A DNA stretch of 64,000 bases from JAJPHF01 sp035293805. Its GTDB lineage: Bacteria; Chloroflexota; UBA6077; JAJPHF01. The translations under genes and the position numbers were made by a program. This document shows, piece by piece, positions 1-8,248 of this stretch. The notes below the pieces were generated by a model. That model did not search any database. It was not told where the DNA came from and saw nothing but the letters and a program-made list of their open reading frames with translations. Position 1 is the first letter of the stretch. The number at the start of each line of letters is the position of its first letter. Location: positions 1 through 64,000 of the forward strand of contig DATGMD010000063.1 of the NCBI GenBank assembly GCA_035293805.1, given 5' to 3'.

Positions 1-283
1 GTACCCCGGCCTCGCCGAATCGACAGGGTGATCCGCGCTCCCCTTCACTCTTCGCTTGTTAAGGTCCCCTCGCCCCGACCGCTCTCGCCGCCCGGGCGCG
101 CACCAAGTAGGATACCTCCCCCCACTCCCCCGTGTCAAGCCCCACCGCTCCGGACGCGCGGCCCGTCGCCGTCGAGGCGGCGATGCGAAGTCCCCGCTCC
201 ATCGAGCGGGGACTCTTGCGCTCGCCTTTGATATAGTACCCGACCCCGCGCCCGGCGACAAGGCCCCGCCCGCTAGAGTTCTG
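1..283. other. Gene-free left edge of the window
   Basis: No coding region on either strand here has a convincing start or domain. The only structure seen is the perfect hairpin listed separately, between this edge and the stop codon of the first minus-strand gene. Confidence 0.5.
189..214 (-). terminator. Terminator-like hairpin downstream of the first substrate-binding protein gene
   Basis: AGTCCCCGCTC and GAGCGGGGACT form a perfect 11-bp stem with a 4-nt loop, about 70 nt past the stop codon of the minus-strand gene ending at 284. There is no long U tract, so it would be a high-G+C type terminator. Termination is inferred from position and stem strength. Confidence 0.5.
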
Positions 284-1399
284 CTAGAGCGTCTCGAAGT
301 ACCCGTCGTCGATCAGCTCCTGCACGAAGCGCGGCTCGGCCACGTCCGTGACCGCCACGTTCGCAACGCTCGGGTCGCTCTTGATCGCGTCCTCCTTCAC
401 TCGCTCCAGGCTCGCGGCCGGCGGCAGCACCGGTGGCAGCCCCAGGTAGCGCGTGAACCGCGCGTACGTCTCGTCGAGCACGCTCTGGTCGTCGAGCTGC
501 AGGTACTTCCGCAACACCTCGATCGAGCCATCGCGGTCCTTCCGGAACCGCGCCACCCCCGCCGCGTAGCCCGCGACGTAGGCCCGCACCAGCGCCGGGT
601 TCTCCGTAATGTGCCGATCGATGATCGCCAGGCCCACCGAGGGATACTCCGGCCCATCCTCCGCCAGGTCCAGCAGCTCCCGAAAGCCCGCCTGCACCGC
701 CCGGATGTTCGTCGGCGGCGACACCACGCCCACGTCGATCTGCCCCGCCTGAAGCGCTGCCAGGATCGCCGGCACCTCCTGGAGCGCCAGGAACTGCACG
801 TCGTCCCCCCGCAGGCCCCACTGGTCCAGCGCCACCAGCGATGCCGTGTGGACGGCCGACCCCAGCCGCGTGATGCCCCAGCGCTTGCCCACCACGTCCT
901 GCGGCTGCGTGATGCTCGGCTGCGCCATCACCGAGAAGGGCTGCCGGTTCGTGATCGCCGACACCTCCCGCGCGTTGCCGCCCTGCGCCTGAAACTGGAA
1001 CGCCAGGGTCCAGTCCAGCACGCCGCCGTCCAGCTCGCCCGCCCGCAGCGCCGCCGCCATCTGCGAGCTGCTCCCCATCCGGACCAGCTCCACGTCGAGG
1101 TTCAGGTCCCGCCAGGTCCCCATGTCGTGCGCCACGTACACGCCCGACTGCGCGCCCGTCACCGCGGTCCAGGCCACCTTGATCTTCTCGGGACGCCCCA
1201 GCGCCACCGCGGCTCTCGGCGTCGCGCCAGCCGCCGTGGTGGCGGCCGTCGCCGCCGGCGCGGCCGGGGCCGCTGGCGCTGGCGTCGGCGCGCGACTGCC
1301 CTGACACGCGGCGCCGAGCGCGCCGGCGGCGACGACGACGGCTCCGCGCAGCACGGCGCGGCGCGAGAGCCGGCGCCCGGATACCTCGCGCGGACTCAA
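284..1399 (-). CDS. NitT/TauT-type ABC transporter substrate-binding lipoprotein (copy 1)
   Basis: This is a periplasmic-type binding protein of the SsuA/ThiY/NMT1 fold, expected to deliver a small organic ligand to an ABC importer. I chose a TTG start at 1399 because GGAGGT lies 5 nt upstream; it gives 371 residues beginning with a twin-arginine-like RRLSRRAVLRG signal and a lipobox ending GAAC. The mature protein has the usual family landmarks: KVAWTAVTGAQSGVY near the start, a GELDGGVLDW segment, a KRWGITRLGS segment, and a YVAGYAAGVARFR helix towards the C terminus. It is a close paralogue of the next gene upstream and is the last gene of the cytochrome c maturation operon. No permease or ATPase of this family is adjacent. 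The ligand cannot be predicted. Confidence 0.85.
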   Translation of the reverse strand: MSPREVSGRRLSRRAVLRGAVVVAAGALGAACQGSRAPTPAPAAPAAPAATAATTAAGATPRAAVALGRPEKIKVAWTAVTGAQSGVYVAHDMGTWRDLNLDVELVRMGSSSQMAAALRAGELDGGVLDWTLAFQFQAQGGNAREVSAITNRQPFSVMAQPSITQPQDVVGKRWGITRLGSAVHTASLVALDQWGLRGDDVQFLALQEVPAILAALQAGQIDVGVVSPPTNIRAVQAGFRELLDLAEDGPEYPSVGLAIIDRHITENPALVRAYVAGYAAGVARFRKDRDGSIEVLRKYLQLDDQSVLDETYARFTRYLGLPPVLPPAASLERVKEDAIKSDPSVANVAVTDVAEPRFVQELIDDGYFETL

Positions 1400-1557
1400 G
1401 TCACACCTCCAGCGCGCGAACCGGAGCAGCGCCAGACACGCGCTGCCCACCACACATCGTTAGCCCGAACCGTAGCAGAAGGCGAGGGCCGGCCGCTACC
1501 GCCCGCGACGGGTGAGGTGCTCCTGGCCGGGCTCGCGGCTGTCCCGCGCCAGGCGCT

Positions 1558-2694
1558 CTACAGCAGGCTGGCGAAGTAGTCGTGCGCCTGCAGATCGTCC
1601 GCGAATTGCGGCGCGGCCACGTCCGACACCGCTACCTGCGCCACGGCGGGGTCCTCCTGGGCCAGGTCGTTCTTGATCCGCTCCAGACTGCTCATCGGCA
1701 GTGTCGGCGGGTACGCCAGGTAGCGCGAGAAACGGTCGTAGGTGTCGCGAAGAATATCCTCATCCTCGATCTGCAGGTACTTCCGCAGAACCTCCAGCGC
1801 CCGATCCGGGTTCTTGCGGAAGCGCGCGACCCCGCTCGCGTAGCCCGCCACGTAGGCGCGGACGACGTCGGGGCTATTGTTGACGTAGCGTTCCGCGATG
1901 GCCAGGCCGATCGACGGATACTCCGGCCCCTGCTCCGCCAGGTCCACGAGCTGGTGCAGCCCCGCCTGCAGCGCCCGCGTGCTCGTCGGCGGCGAGACCG
2001 TCCCCACCTCCACGCCGCCCGCCTGCATCCCGACGAGAATCGCCGGCACGTCCTGCATCGCCAGGAACTGCACCTGGTCGGGGCGAATCCCCCACATGTC
2101 GAGCGCGAGCAGCGAGGCCGTGTGCGCGGCCGAGCCTAAGCGCGTGATGCCCCAGCGCTTCCCGATCACGTCCTGCGGTTGGGTGATGCTCGGTTGGCTC
2201 ACCACCGAGAAGATCTGCCGGTTGGTGATCGCGGCCACCTCGCGGGCGTTGCCGCCCTGCGACTGGAACTGAAACGCCAGCGCCCAATCGAGCACGCCGC
2301 CGTCCAGCTCGCCCGCCCGCAGCGCCGCCGCGAGCTGCGAGCTGCTCCCCATCCGCACCAGCTCGACGTCGAGCCCGAGGTCCTTCCAGGCCCCTGTCTC
2401 GGACGCCATGTAGACGCCCGACTGCGCGCCCGTCACCGCCGTCCAGGCCACCTTCAGCTTCTGCGGCTGGCTGAGCGCCACGGAGTACCCGGGCGCCCCG
2501 CTCGGCCCGGCCGTGGCCGTTGGCCCGGTCGCCGCGCTCGGCGGCCCGCCGGTCGGCGTAGCTTCGCCGCGGCAGGCGGCGCCGAGCGCCCCCACGGCCG
2601 CGGCCCCCAGCGCCGCTCGCAGCAACGCACGCCGGCTCAGGCTCGCCACTGCCCGATCCGGCAGCGAGTGATCTCCCAGTGAACGCTCAGCCAT
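1558..2694 (-). CDS. NitT/TauT-type ABC transporter substrate-binding lipoprotein (copy 2)
   Basis: This is a tandem paralogue of the gene at 284-1399; both share VAWTAVTGAQSGVY, ELVRMGSSSQ, QPSITQPQD and KRWGITRLGS. The ATG at 2694 is preceded by GGGGAGG at good spacing and gives 378 residues. An in-frame upstream extension exists but belongs to the overlapping small ccmD gene in another frame. The N terminus has SRRALLRAALGAA and a lipobox ending GAAC, so it is probably an exported lipoprotein. It begins 25 nt after the ccmD stop and so appears co-transcribed with the heme-handling genes. That association is unusual, since no importer partner is nearby. It could bind a ligand linked to cytochrome maturation or simply ride on the operon. 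Confidence 0.85.
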   Translation of the reverse strand: MAERSLGDHSLPDRAVASLSRRALLRAALGAAAVGALGAACRGEATPTGGPPSAATGPTATAGPSGAPGYSVALSQPQKLKVAWTAVTGAQSGVYMASETGAWKDLGLDVELVRMGSSSQLAAALRAGELDGGVLDWALAFQFQSQGGNAREVAAITNRQIFSVVSQPSITQPQDVIGKRWGITRLGSAAHTASLLALDMWGIRPDQVQFLAMQDVPAILVGMQAGGVEVGTVSPPTSTRALQAGLHQLVDLAEQGPEYPSIGLAIAERYVNNSPDVVRAYVAGYASGVARFRKNPDRALEVLRKYLQIEDEDILRDTYDRFSRYLAYPPTLPMSSLERIKNDLAQEDPAVAQVAVSDVAAPQFADDLQAHDYFASLL

Positions 2695-2719
2695 ATCCGA
2701 TCGCCTCCCCGTGGGGCGG

Positions 2720-2893
2720 CTAGCGCTCCGGCTCCCGCGCCGTCGACGCGGCGGGCGAAGCAGCCAGCCGCTCTTTGAGCTGGTCCACATCGCGGCGGAC
2801 CGCTCGCACCTGGGTGGCGACGACGAACAGGTAGCCGAACAGCACGAGCCAAACGATCGCATAGGTGGCGAAGAGATACGGCAGGTTCTGCAT
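2720..2893 (-). CDS. ccmD: CcmD-like small membrane protein of the heme exporter complex
   Basis: This is a 57-residue protein, MQNLPYLFATYAIVWLVLFG at the N terminus, with one transmembrane helix (about residues 7-27) followed by a charged, coiled-coil-prone stretch around RRDVDQLKERL. Size, topology and position directly after ccmC match CcmD, which helps release heme-loaded CcmE from the CcmABC complex. The gene starts 7 nt after the ccmC stop codon. It is supported by position and topology rather than by strong sequence conservation, which is normal for CcmD. Confidence 0.75.
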   Translation of the reverse strand: MQNLPYLFATYAIVWLVLFGYLFVVATQVRAVRRDVDQLKERLAASPAASTAREPER

Positions 2894-2899
2894 TACTGA

Positions 2900-3685
2900 T
2901 TACTCCCCGCGCAGGCTCAGCTCTTGCTGCAAGTAGCGCACCTCGTCCTTCAGGCGCTCCAGGCGTACGCGGACCACCATTAACGTAACGTAGAGCAGGC
3001 CGAATGCCACGCTCGCTAGAACGAGGGCGACGACCATCTCGCTGGGCATGAGCGGCCCCTCCGGGCGGACCACCGTCGGCTCGGGGTGCAGCGCGCGCCA
3101 CCACGTCACCGACATGTGGACGATCGGCACGTCCACGAACCCGACGATGCCGAGCACCGCCGCGTAGCGCGCCGCCCGCGGCACCTCCGGCACGTAGGCA
3201 CGCAGCATGAGGTAGGCGACGTAGATGAACCACAGGATCGCGGTCGTCGTCAGCCGCGGGTCCCACGTCCACCACGTGCCCCACACCGGCCGGCCCCACA
3301 GCGAGCCGCTGATGATGAACAGCGTGGTCAGCACCACGCCGATCTCCGCCGAGGCCCGCGCCGCGGCGTCCCAGCGCTCGTCGCGCCGCCACAGGTAGGC
3401 GACGCTGCACACGAACACGACGAAGAACGCCAGGTACGACAGCCACGCCAGCGAGACGTGGACGTACATGATGCGCTGCACGTCGCCCATCACCCGCTCG
3501 GGCGGCGCGTAGACGAAGATCGCGTACAGCGCCGCGACCATCGCAACCACCGTTAGCGCGAACGGGACGCGGAACCAAGGATCGGCCAGGAGCGCCCCGC
3601 GGTCTTGGTGGCTGCTCGACTCCCGCTCGCGCTGCCCCACCTCCGGTAAGGCGGCAGTTGTCTCGACGCTCCGGTACACATTCAT
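2900..3685 (-). CDS. ccmC: Heme exporter protein CcmC
   Basis: CcmC is the inner-membrane protein of the heme handling family that presents heme to the chaperone CcmE. The 261-residue protein has about six membrane helices and the tryptophan-rich WGTWWTWDPRLTT motif (WWD domain). Two conserved periplasmic histidines are visible, in YVHVSLAW and in VHMSVTWWR, matching the axial heme ligands of the family. The N-terminal 35 residues are hydrophilic and longer than in E. coli CcmC. The C-terminal tail, with RVRLERLKDEVRYLQQEL, looks coiled-coil, like the tail of the neighbouring CcmD. The gene lies between ccmB and ccmD in the same operon. Confidence 0.93.
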   Translation of the reverse strand: MNVYRSVETTAALPEVGQRERESSSHQDRGALLADPWFRVPFALTVVAMVAALYAIFVYAPPERVMGDVQRIMYVHVSLAWLSYLAFFVVFVCSVAYLWRRDERWDAAARASAEIGVVLTTLFIISGSLWGRPVWGTWWTWDPRLTTTAILWFIYVAYLMLRAYVPEVPRAARYAAVLGIVGFVDVPIVHMSVTWWRALHPEPTVVRPEGPLMPSEMVVALVLASVAFGLLYVTLMVVRVRLERLKDEVRYLQQELSLRGE

Positions 3686-3758
3686 GAGCCACTGTCCCCG
3701 CTATGGCCAGCGTGCGGCTGGCCCCACGACAGAGCCTCCGCGCTCCTACGAACGCTGG

Positions 3759-4517
3759 TCATTCCTCTACTAGCGTATCGAATAACAGGACCGCCGTGCC
3801 GAGGAACAGCACGGTAAGCCCGATCAGCAGCTCCCACCACGGCGCCGACGTCGGCGTCGCGGCGCCCGCCAGCAGGTCGTCGGTGGCGCGCGCGGCCGCG
3901 ACGAGCAGCGGCGCCAGCAGCGGCAGCAGCAGCAGCGGCAGCAGCACGTCCCGGGCGCGCGTCTGCGCTGCCAGCGCCGCGAACAGCGTCCCCGCCGCGG
4001 CGAAGCCCACCGTGCCCAGCGCGACCGTGAACACAACGCCGGGCGTGAGCATTGGCGCGTCGAACACGGCCGCGAAGATCGGCAGTGCCACGATCTCCAC
4101 CAGCCCCATGAACACGACGGTTGCCACGACCTTCGCCAGGTACAGCGCGCTGCGGTCGAGCGGCGCCAGCAGCAGCCCATCCAGCGTGCCCTGGTCGCGC
4201 TCGGCCGCGAACGTCCGTCCCAGGGCGAGCAGCCCCGCGAACAGCAGCGTGATCCACAGCACCCCCGCGGCCAGGCGCCGCGCCTCGCCCGGCGCCAGGT
4301 CCAGCGCGAATAGGAAAAGCGTCAGCACCAGCAGCACGAACACCAGCACGCCGGCGATCGTCTCGCGCCGGCGGCTCTCCAGCCGCAGGTCCTTGGCAAC
4401 GAGCGCGGCCACCTGCCTGACGTACGCGCAGACCGCTGCACGATGTAGGGACGCCGCTTGCGGCGCCCTGCTGCCTGGTGGCCGCTGCCGCGCCCCCCCG
4501 GTTCCTTCCTCGCTCAC
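3759..4517 (-). CDS. ccmB: Heme exporter permease CcmB
   Basis: CcmB is the membrane subunit of the CcmAB ABC complex, whose ATP hydrolysis drives release of holo-CcmE. The protein has 252 residues: a hydrophilic N terminus, then ALVAKDLRLESRRRE leading into six predicted helices, with the family landmark AAERDQGTLDGLLLAPLDR in the middle. The start codon overlaps the ccmA stop by 4 nt (ATGA), so translation is probably coupled. The N terminus is about 30 residues longer than usual. Confidence 0.93.
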   Translation of the reverse strand: MSEEGTGGARQRPPGSRAPQAASLHRAAVCAYVRQVAALVAKDLRLESRRRETIAGVLVFVLLVLTLFLFALDLAPGEARRLAAGVLWITLLFAGLLALGRTFAAERDQGTLDGLLLAPLDRSALYLAKVVATVVFMGLVEIVALPIFAAVFDAPMLTPGVVFTVALGTVGFAAAGTLFAALAAQTRARDVLLPLLLLPLLAPLLVAAARATDDLLAGAATPTSAPWWELLIGLTVLFLGTAVLLFDTLVEE

Positions 4518-5425
4518 GGCGCGGCGCCGAGGGCCTCACGCACTCGCCCCGCCTCGACGCCTGTCGTCGGCGCTTCGTAGGCCACCTTGCCGGCGGCCAG
4601 GACGACGAGGCGATCGGCGAGCGCGAGTGCGCGCTCGATGGAGTGGGTCGTGAGCACTACCGTGGGCGCCGCATCGCGCACCACGCGCGCCAGGAGCGCC
4701 TGCCCGGCCTCGTCCAGACCCGTATCCGGCTCGTCCAGGAGCAGCAGCGCCGGCTCGTGCAGGAGCGCGCGCGCCAGCGCTAGGCGCTGCTGCTGCCCGC
4801 GCGACAGCGCGCCCACGCGGCGCTCGGCCAGCTCCGCCAGCCCGACCCGCTGTAGCTCGCTCGCGATCCGCGTCTCGAGGTCGGCCACACCATACAGCCG
4901 CCCGTAGAGCCGCAGGTTCTCTGTCGCGCTCAGGTCGCGGTAGAGGTACGTCTCGTGAGCGACCACGCCGAGCTGCCGCCGCACGGTTGCCGCCTGCCGC
5001 ATCGCGTCGTGGCCGAGCAGCGTCAGGTGGCCGCCCGACGGCCGCACTAGCGTCGCCAGGATCTTCAGCAGCGTGGTCTTGCCCGCGCCGTTCGCGCCGA
5101 GCAGGGCGACGCGCTCGCCGCGCAGCACGACCAGGTCGCAGCCGCGCAGCGCCGCCGTCGTGCCGTAGAACTTGATCAGCCCCCGCGCCTCGACAGCGCC
5201 GAACGACGGCGGTCGCAGCACGACGGCCCGCCGCTCGTCACCCGCCGCACGGACCGGCGCGGCCTCGGCCGGCTCGGCCGCCTCGTCGCCCTCAGCGAGC
5301 GAGCCGGCCTCAGCTGCCCCCGTCGGCCCGGCTGGGTCGAGGGCGCCGTCGGAAGCCGACCCATCTGCCTCGCCCAGGCCTTCCGGGTCGCGCTCGGTCG
5401 CGGTGGTGGGGAGCTCGTCGCGCAT
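4514..5425 (-). CDS. ccmA: Heme exporter ATP-binding protein CcmA
   Basis: This is the ABC ATPase partner of CcmB. The ABC domain occupies the last 215 residues or so: Walker A GANGAGKTT, signature LSRGQQQRLALARAL, Walker B LLLLDEPDTGLDE and the switch histidine in VLTTHS. I place the start at the ATG at 5425, giving 303 residues; a GTG at 5431 is equally possible. Ahead of the ABC domain are about 80 residues of acidic, Ala/Glu/Gly-rich sequence without homology that I recognise. That makes the protein roughly 90 residues longer than typical CcmA and suggests a disordered cytoplasmic extension. The upstream neighbour ends 14 nt before the start. Confidence 0.9.
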   Translation of the reverse strand: MRDELPTTATERDPEGLGEADGSASDGALDPAGPTGAAEAGSLAEGDEAAEPAEAAPVRAAGDERRAVVLRPPSFGAVEARGLIKFYGTTAALRGCDLVVLRGERVALLGANGAGKTTLLKILATLVRPSGGHLTLLGHDAMRQAATVRRQLGVVAHETYLYRDLSATENLRLYGRLYGVADLETRIASELQRVGLAELAERRVGALSRGQQQRLALARALLHEPALLLLDEPDTGLDEAGQALLARVVRDAAPTVVLTTHSIERALALADRLVVLAAGKVAYEAPTTGVEAGRVREALGAAP

Positions 5426-5439
5426 GGTCACCGGGGGCA

Positions 5440-6261
5440 CTAGAGGTCCGCGCTCTCGGCGAGCGGCGCGGGCGCCGCGGGCGCCGCCTGCGGCTTGCCG
5501 CCGAACCGCGCGTAGAGCAGCGCAGCCGCCACTCCCGCTACCGCGAGCGCCACGGCGGCCACCCGCTGCACGGTCTCGTCGAGCCACCACGGCCGCGGCG
5601 TGAAGGGCAGCCCGCCGATCGTGACGGTCGCGCGCTGCCCGGCGCTCAGGTTGTCCGCGATGAGCACGCTGTAGCGCTGGCGGCCAATGTCCACGGTGCG
5701 ATCCAGGCGTAGCTCGGCGCTGTCGGTGCTGAAGTCGCCCGGCACCAGCACCCACAGCGACGCCGTCGCGTACGCGGCGTTCGTGCTCAGGTCGTATGCC
5801 CCCCCGGCGTATGGCACCCGGTAGCTGAAATTGACGTCGGTGGTGCCTGGCGGGACCGGCAGCAGCGACGCGAAGCCGCGGTCGACCTGGATGACGTCGT
5901 AGGCGCTTAGCCGGTCGTCCAACGTGAGATCGAAGGCGTTGGGCGGCAGTCCGAAGCGGAGCAGCCCCATCGGGCCTTGGCTCCCACCCATCGTCGGCAC
6001 GAACGTCGTGTCGTTGTCGTTCCTTAGCTCGACACGCTCGAAGATGGCGAGCGTGCGGCTAGCGGGATCGGCGCCCAGGATCGTGACGGCGCGTCGCCCG
6101 ATCGACAGGCCGGGCGGCGCGGGCGGCATTTCCTGCGCGAGCGCGCTGGCCGGCCCGAAGCGCGCGGCCGGGCCCCAGCCGCCGCCGAGCCCCGCCGCGC
6201 TCCCGGCCGCGGCTAGCGCGACCAGCACCATGCCCAGCCAGCGCCCTAGCTGCCGTCCCAT
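5440..6261 (-). CDS. Membrane-anchored exported protein of unknown function within the ccm operon
   Basis: I do not recognise this 273-residue protein. It starts with a signal peptide (MGRQLGRWLGMVLVALAAAG) with cleavage probably after SALAQ. A beta-rich exported domain follows, with SRTLAIFERVELRND and a segment reading TTDVNFSYRVPY. A single membrane helix lies near the C terminus (VAAVALAVAGVAAALLYARF), with a short cytoplasmic tail. Its start overlaps the end of the CcmI-like gene by 16 nt and it ends 14 nt before ccmA, so it is firmly inside the maturation operon. It may be a periplasmic apocytochrome- or heme-handling accessory factor; that is inference from position only. Confidence 0.75.
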   Translation of the reverse strand: MGRQLGRWLGMVLVALAAAGSAAGLGGGWGPAARFGPASALAQEMPPAPPGLSIGRRAVTILGADPASRTLAIFERVELRNDNDTTFVPTMGGSQGPMGLLRFGLPPNAFDLTLDDRLSAYDVIQVDRGFASLLPVPPGTTDVNFSYRVPYAGGAYDLSTNAAYATASLWVLVPGDFSTDSAELRLDRTVDIGRQRYSVLIADNLSAGQRATVTIGGLPFTPRPWWLDETVQRVAAVALAVAGVAAALLYARFGGKPQAAPAAPAPLAESADL

Positions 6262-7619
6262 GTGACCCCCCGGTTGCGGCTGCGGTAGATCGCACCCTCG
6301 CGGTCGGCCGCCAGCAGCGTGCCTCCGCCCGCGCTGCCGCCTGCCGCCACGGCCGCCACGGGCACCCCGAGCGACAGCCGCGCCCAGCTCTGGCCGCGGT
6401 CCACGCTGCGGAACACCCCGTCCTCCGTTCCCGCGTAGAGCGTCCCCCGCAGGGTGCGCCCGTCGGGCAGCGTCGCGGTGTCGCCGCTGTCCGCGTCGAA
6501 GACGAGGCTCGACACGCGGCGCGTCGGCAGGGCGCCGTTCAGCGCGCCGCTGGCCGGCGCCCAGCTCCGGCCCTCGTCGTCGCTCGCCAGCACCCCTTCC
6601 GTCGCGCTCGCCAGGTACAGGCTCGGCGGCCCCCCTGCCGGTCCCGCCTGGGCGCCCCCCGTACTCACGGCCACCAGTGCGGTCGCGTTCGCCGGCACAT
6701 CGGCGGCCATCCGCGTCCAGGTGCCGCCAGCGTCGTCGCTGCGGTACAGCCCCGCGCCCTCGGCGACCACCCACACGCGTTCGGGGTTGACGGGATCGAC
6801 GGCGAGCGCCCGCACGTCGGCGGCCTGCGGCGAAGCGCCACCGGCCGGCAGCGTCACCGGCCGCGTGGCCCACGTGCGGCCCCCGTCGTCGCTCACTACC
6901 AACGTGCCAGGGCCTGCCGCGTAGACGCGCCCTGGGCGCGCAGGGCTCACCGCCACCGCGCGCAACGCTTGGTCGAGCCCCGGGACCGCTTGCCAGGACG
7001 CTCCCGCGTCCGCGCTCGTGAGCAAGCCAGTGGCCGCGGCCAGGAAGGCGCGCGCCGAGTCGTCTGGCGCCAGCGCCAGCGCCCGCGGCCCCACTCCGTC
7101 CAGCGTCGCCACCGCGTGCAGCTCGCTCTGACCGCGGTGCCCCGCGACGTAGACCGTCGCCACGCCGAGCACGAACACCAGTCCCGCGGCGCCGGCGAGA
7201 ATAGCCGTGCGCCGGCCACGCGCGGGCTTCGCGGCCACGCGCTCGGCGGCGGGTGCGGTACCGTTCCGCTCGGGCGCGCCTGCCAGGTGCTTGGCGACGC
7301 CGTTGCGGTGAACGGCGGGCGGCGGGGGCCGGACCGGGGCGGCTGGATCGGTGGCTTTCAGCAGGGCGAGCGCGCGGCGCTCGTACCCCGCCCGCAGCGC
7401 GTGATAGTCCGGCTCGGCGAGCTTGCCGGTCGCGTAGTCGAAGTCCAGTTCCCGCAGCGCGGCAAGTGTCGCCTCGCGCTCCTCGAGCAGGCCGTTCGGC
7501 GGCCCGGCCGCCGGGTCGCCGCTCTCGACAACCGCCGGGCTGTCCGACCGTCGCACGAGCGGCAGGACGAGGGCGGCGAGCGCCCCCAGGAACACCGCGA
7601 GCGCCGCTGCGGCGAGCAT
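6246..7619 (-). CDS. CcmI-like cytochrome c biogenesis protein fused to an Asp-box beta-propeller
   Basis: The first 100 residues or so resemble the N-terminal part of CcmI/CcmH-type assembly factors: a membrane helix (LAVFLGALAALVLPLV) and then EREATLAALRELDFDYATGKL, the familiar helical segment. A second membrane helix follows (ILAGAAGLVFVLGVATVYVA). The remaining 300 residues are exported and carry six Asp-box repeats (TSADAGASW, VSDDGGRTW, RSDDAGGTW, ASDDEGRSW, RSVDRGQSW, RSRNRGVTW), as in sialidase/BNR or sortilin-type propellers. Ordinary CcmI instead has TPR repeats that hold apocytochrome c. The gene overlaps ccmH by 1 nt and the downstream gene by 16 nt. Taking the propeller as the apocytochrome-binding module is inference. 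Confidence 0.85.
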   Translation of the reverse strand: MLAAAALAVFLGALAALVLPLVRRSDSPAVVESGDPAAGPPNGLLEEREATLAALRELDFDYATGKLAEPDYHALRAGYERRALALLKATDPAAPVRPPPPAVHRNGVAKHLAGAPERNGTAPAAERVAAKPARGRRTAILAGAAGLVFVLGVATVYVAGHRGQSELHAVATLDGVGPRALALAPDDSARAFLAAATGLLTSADAGASWQAVPGLDQALRAVAVSPARPGRVYAAGPGTLVVSDDGGRTWATRPVTLPAGGASPQAADVRALAVDPVNPERVWVVAEGAGLYRSDDAGGTWTRMAADVPANATALVAVSTGGAQAGPAGGPPSLYLASATEGVLASDDEGRSWAPASGALNGALPTRRVSSLVFDADSGDTATLPDGRTLRGTLYAGTEDGVFRSVDRGQSWARLSLGVPVAAVAAGGSAGGGTLLAADREGAIYRSRNRGVTWDGS

Positions 7620-8248
7620 TACGCCAGGCCTCGCTCGCGGCGCGCGAGTTCCTCCGCGAGCTGCGCGCGGTAGCGCGCTAGCTCCTCCGGCGCCATCTCG
7701 GCCGCCGGCTCCTCCGCGACTCCCAGCCCCAGCCCCACGCTGCCCTCCGGCCAGAGGGTTGGCGTGCCGGCTCCATCAGCCGCGCCGCTCGCCCCGCCGG
7801 CGCGGCGCGTAGCGCGGCGCAGCGTTAGCGCGACGACCACCGCGCCGATCCCCAGAGATACGATGGGCAGCCACCAGACGATGAGCGTGAACCCCCGGCG
7901 CGGCGGCTCCAGCAGGATGCCCTCGCCGTAGCGGTCGGTGAGGTCCTGCACGATCGCGTCCCGCGATTCGCCCGCCTCCAGGCGCCGCTCGATGTAGCCG
8001 CGCATCTCCTGCGCCAGCTGCGACGGCGAGTCGGCCACCGACTGGCTCTCGCACACCGGGCACTTTAGCGTTCGGGCGATCTCTTGCGCCTCGCGCTGTG
8101 TCGCCGTGCTCGTCTGCGCCTGCGCGACCGCTGCCGGGACGAGCAGGACGGCCGCAAGCACCGCCAGCGCCGCCCAGGCCAGGCGCGGCGCCCGTCCGCC
8201 CGGGGCGCGCTCCGCCCGCTCTCGCCGCGGGGTCGTCTTAGGCGCCAC
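7619..8248 (-). CDS. ccmH: Cytochrome c maturation protein CcmH (CycL/NrfF family)
   Basis: This is a membrane-anchored thiol reductant of apocytochrome CXXCH motifs. The 209-residue protein has a signal-like N-terminal helix. The redox motif follows in TLKCPVCESQSVADS (LRCPVC-type), with the family landmarks AQEMRGYIERRL and DLTDRYGEGILLEPP, and then a C-terminal membrane helix (WWLPIVSLGIGAVVVAL). The 80-residue tail after the helix is Gly/Ala/Glu-rich and longer than usual. The gene overlaps ccmF by 11 nt and the CcmI-like gene by 1 nt. Confidence 0.93.
   Translation of the reverse strand: MAPKTTPRRERAERAPGGRAPRLAWAALAVLAAVLLVPAAVAQAQTSTATQREAQEIARTLKCPVCESQSVADSPSQLAQEMRGYIERRLEAGESRDAIVQDLTDRYGEGILLEPPRRGFTLIVWWLPIVSLGIGAVVVALTLRRATRRAGGASGAADGAGTPTLWPEGSVGLGLGVAEEPAAEMAPEELARYRAQLAEELARRERGLA

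Noticed and set aside
56..1579. A 507-residue plus-strand frame across the first binding-protein gene
   Set aside because: It is Arg/Pro/His-rich without hydrophobic core and is antisense to a clear lipoprotein gene; a typical by-product of high G+C.
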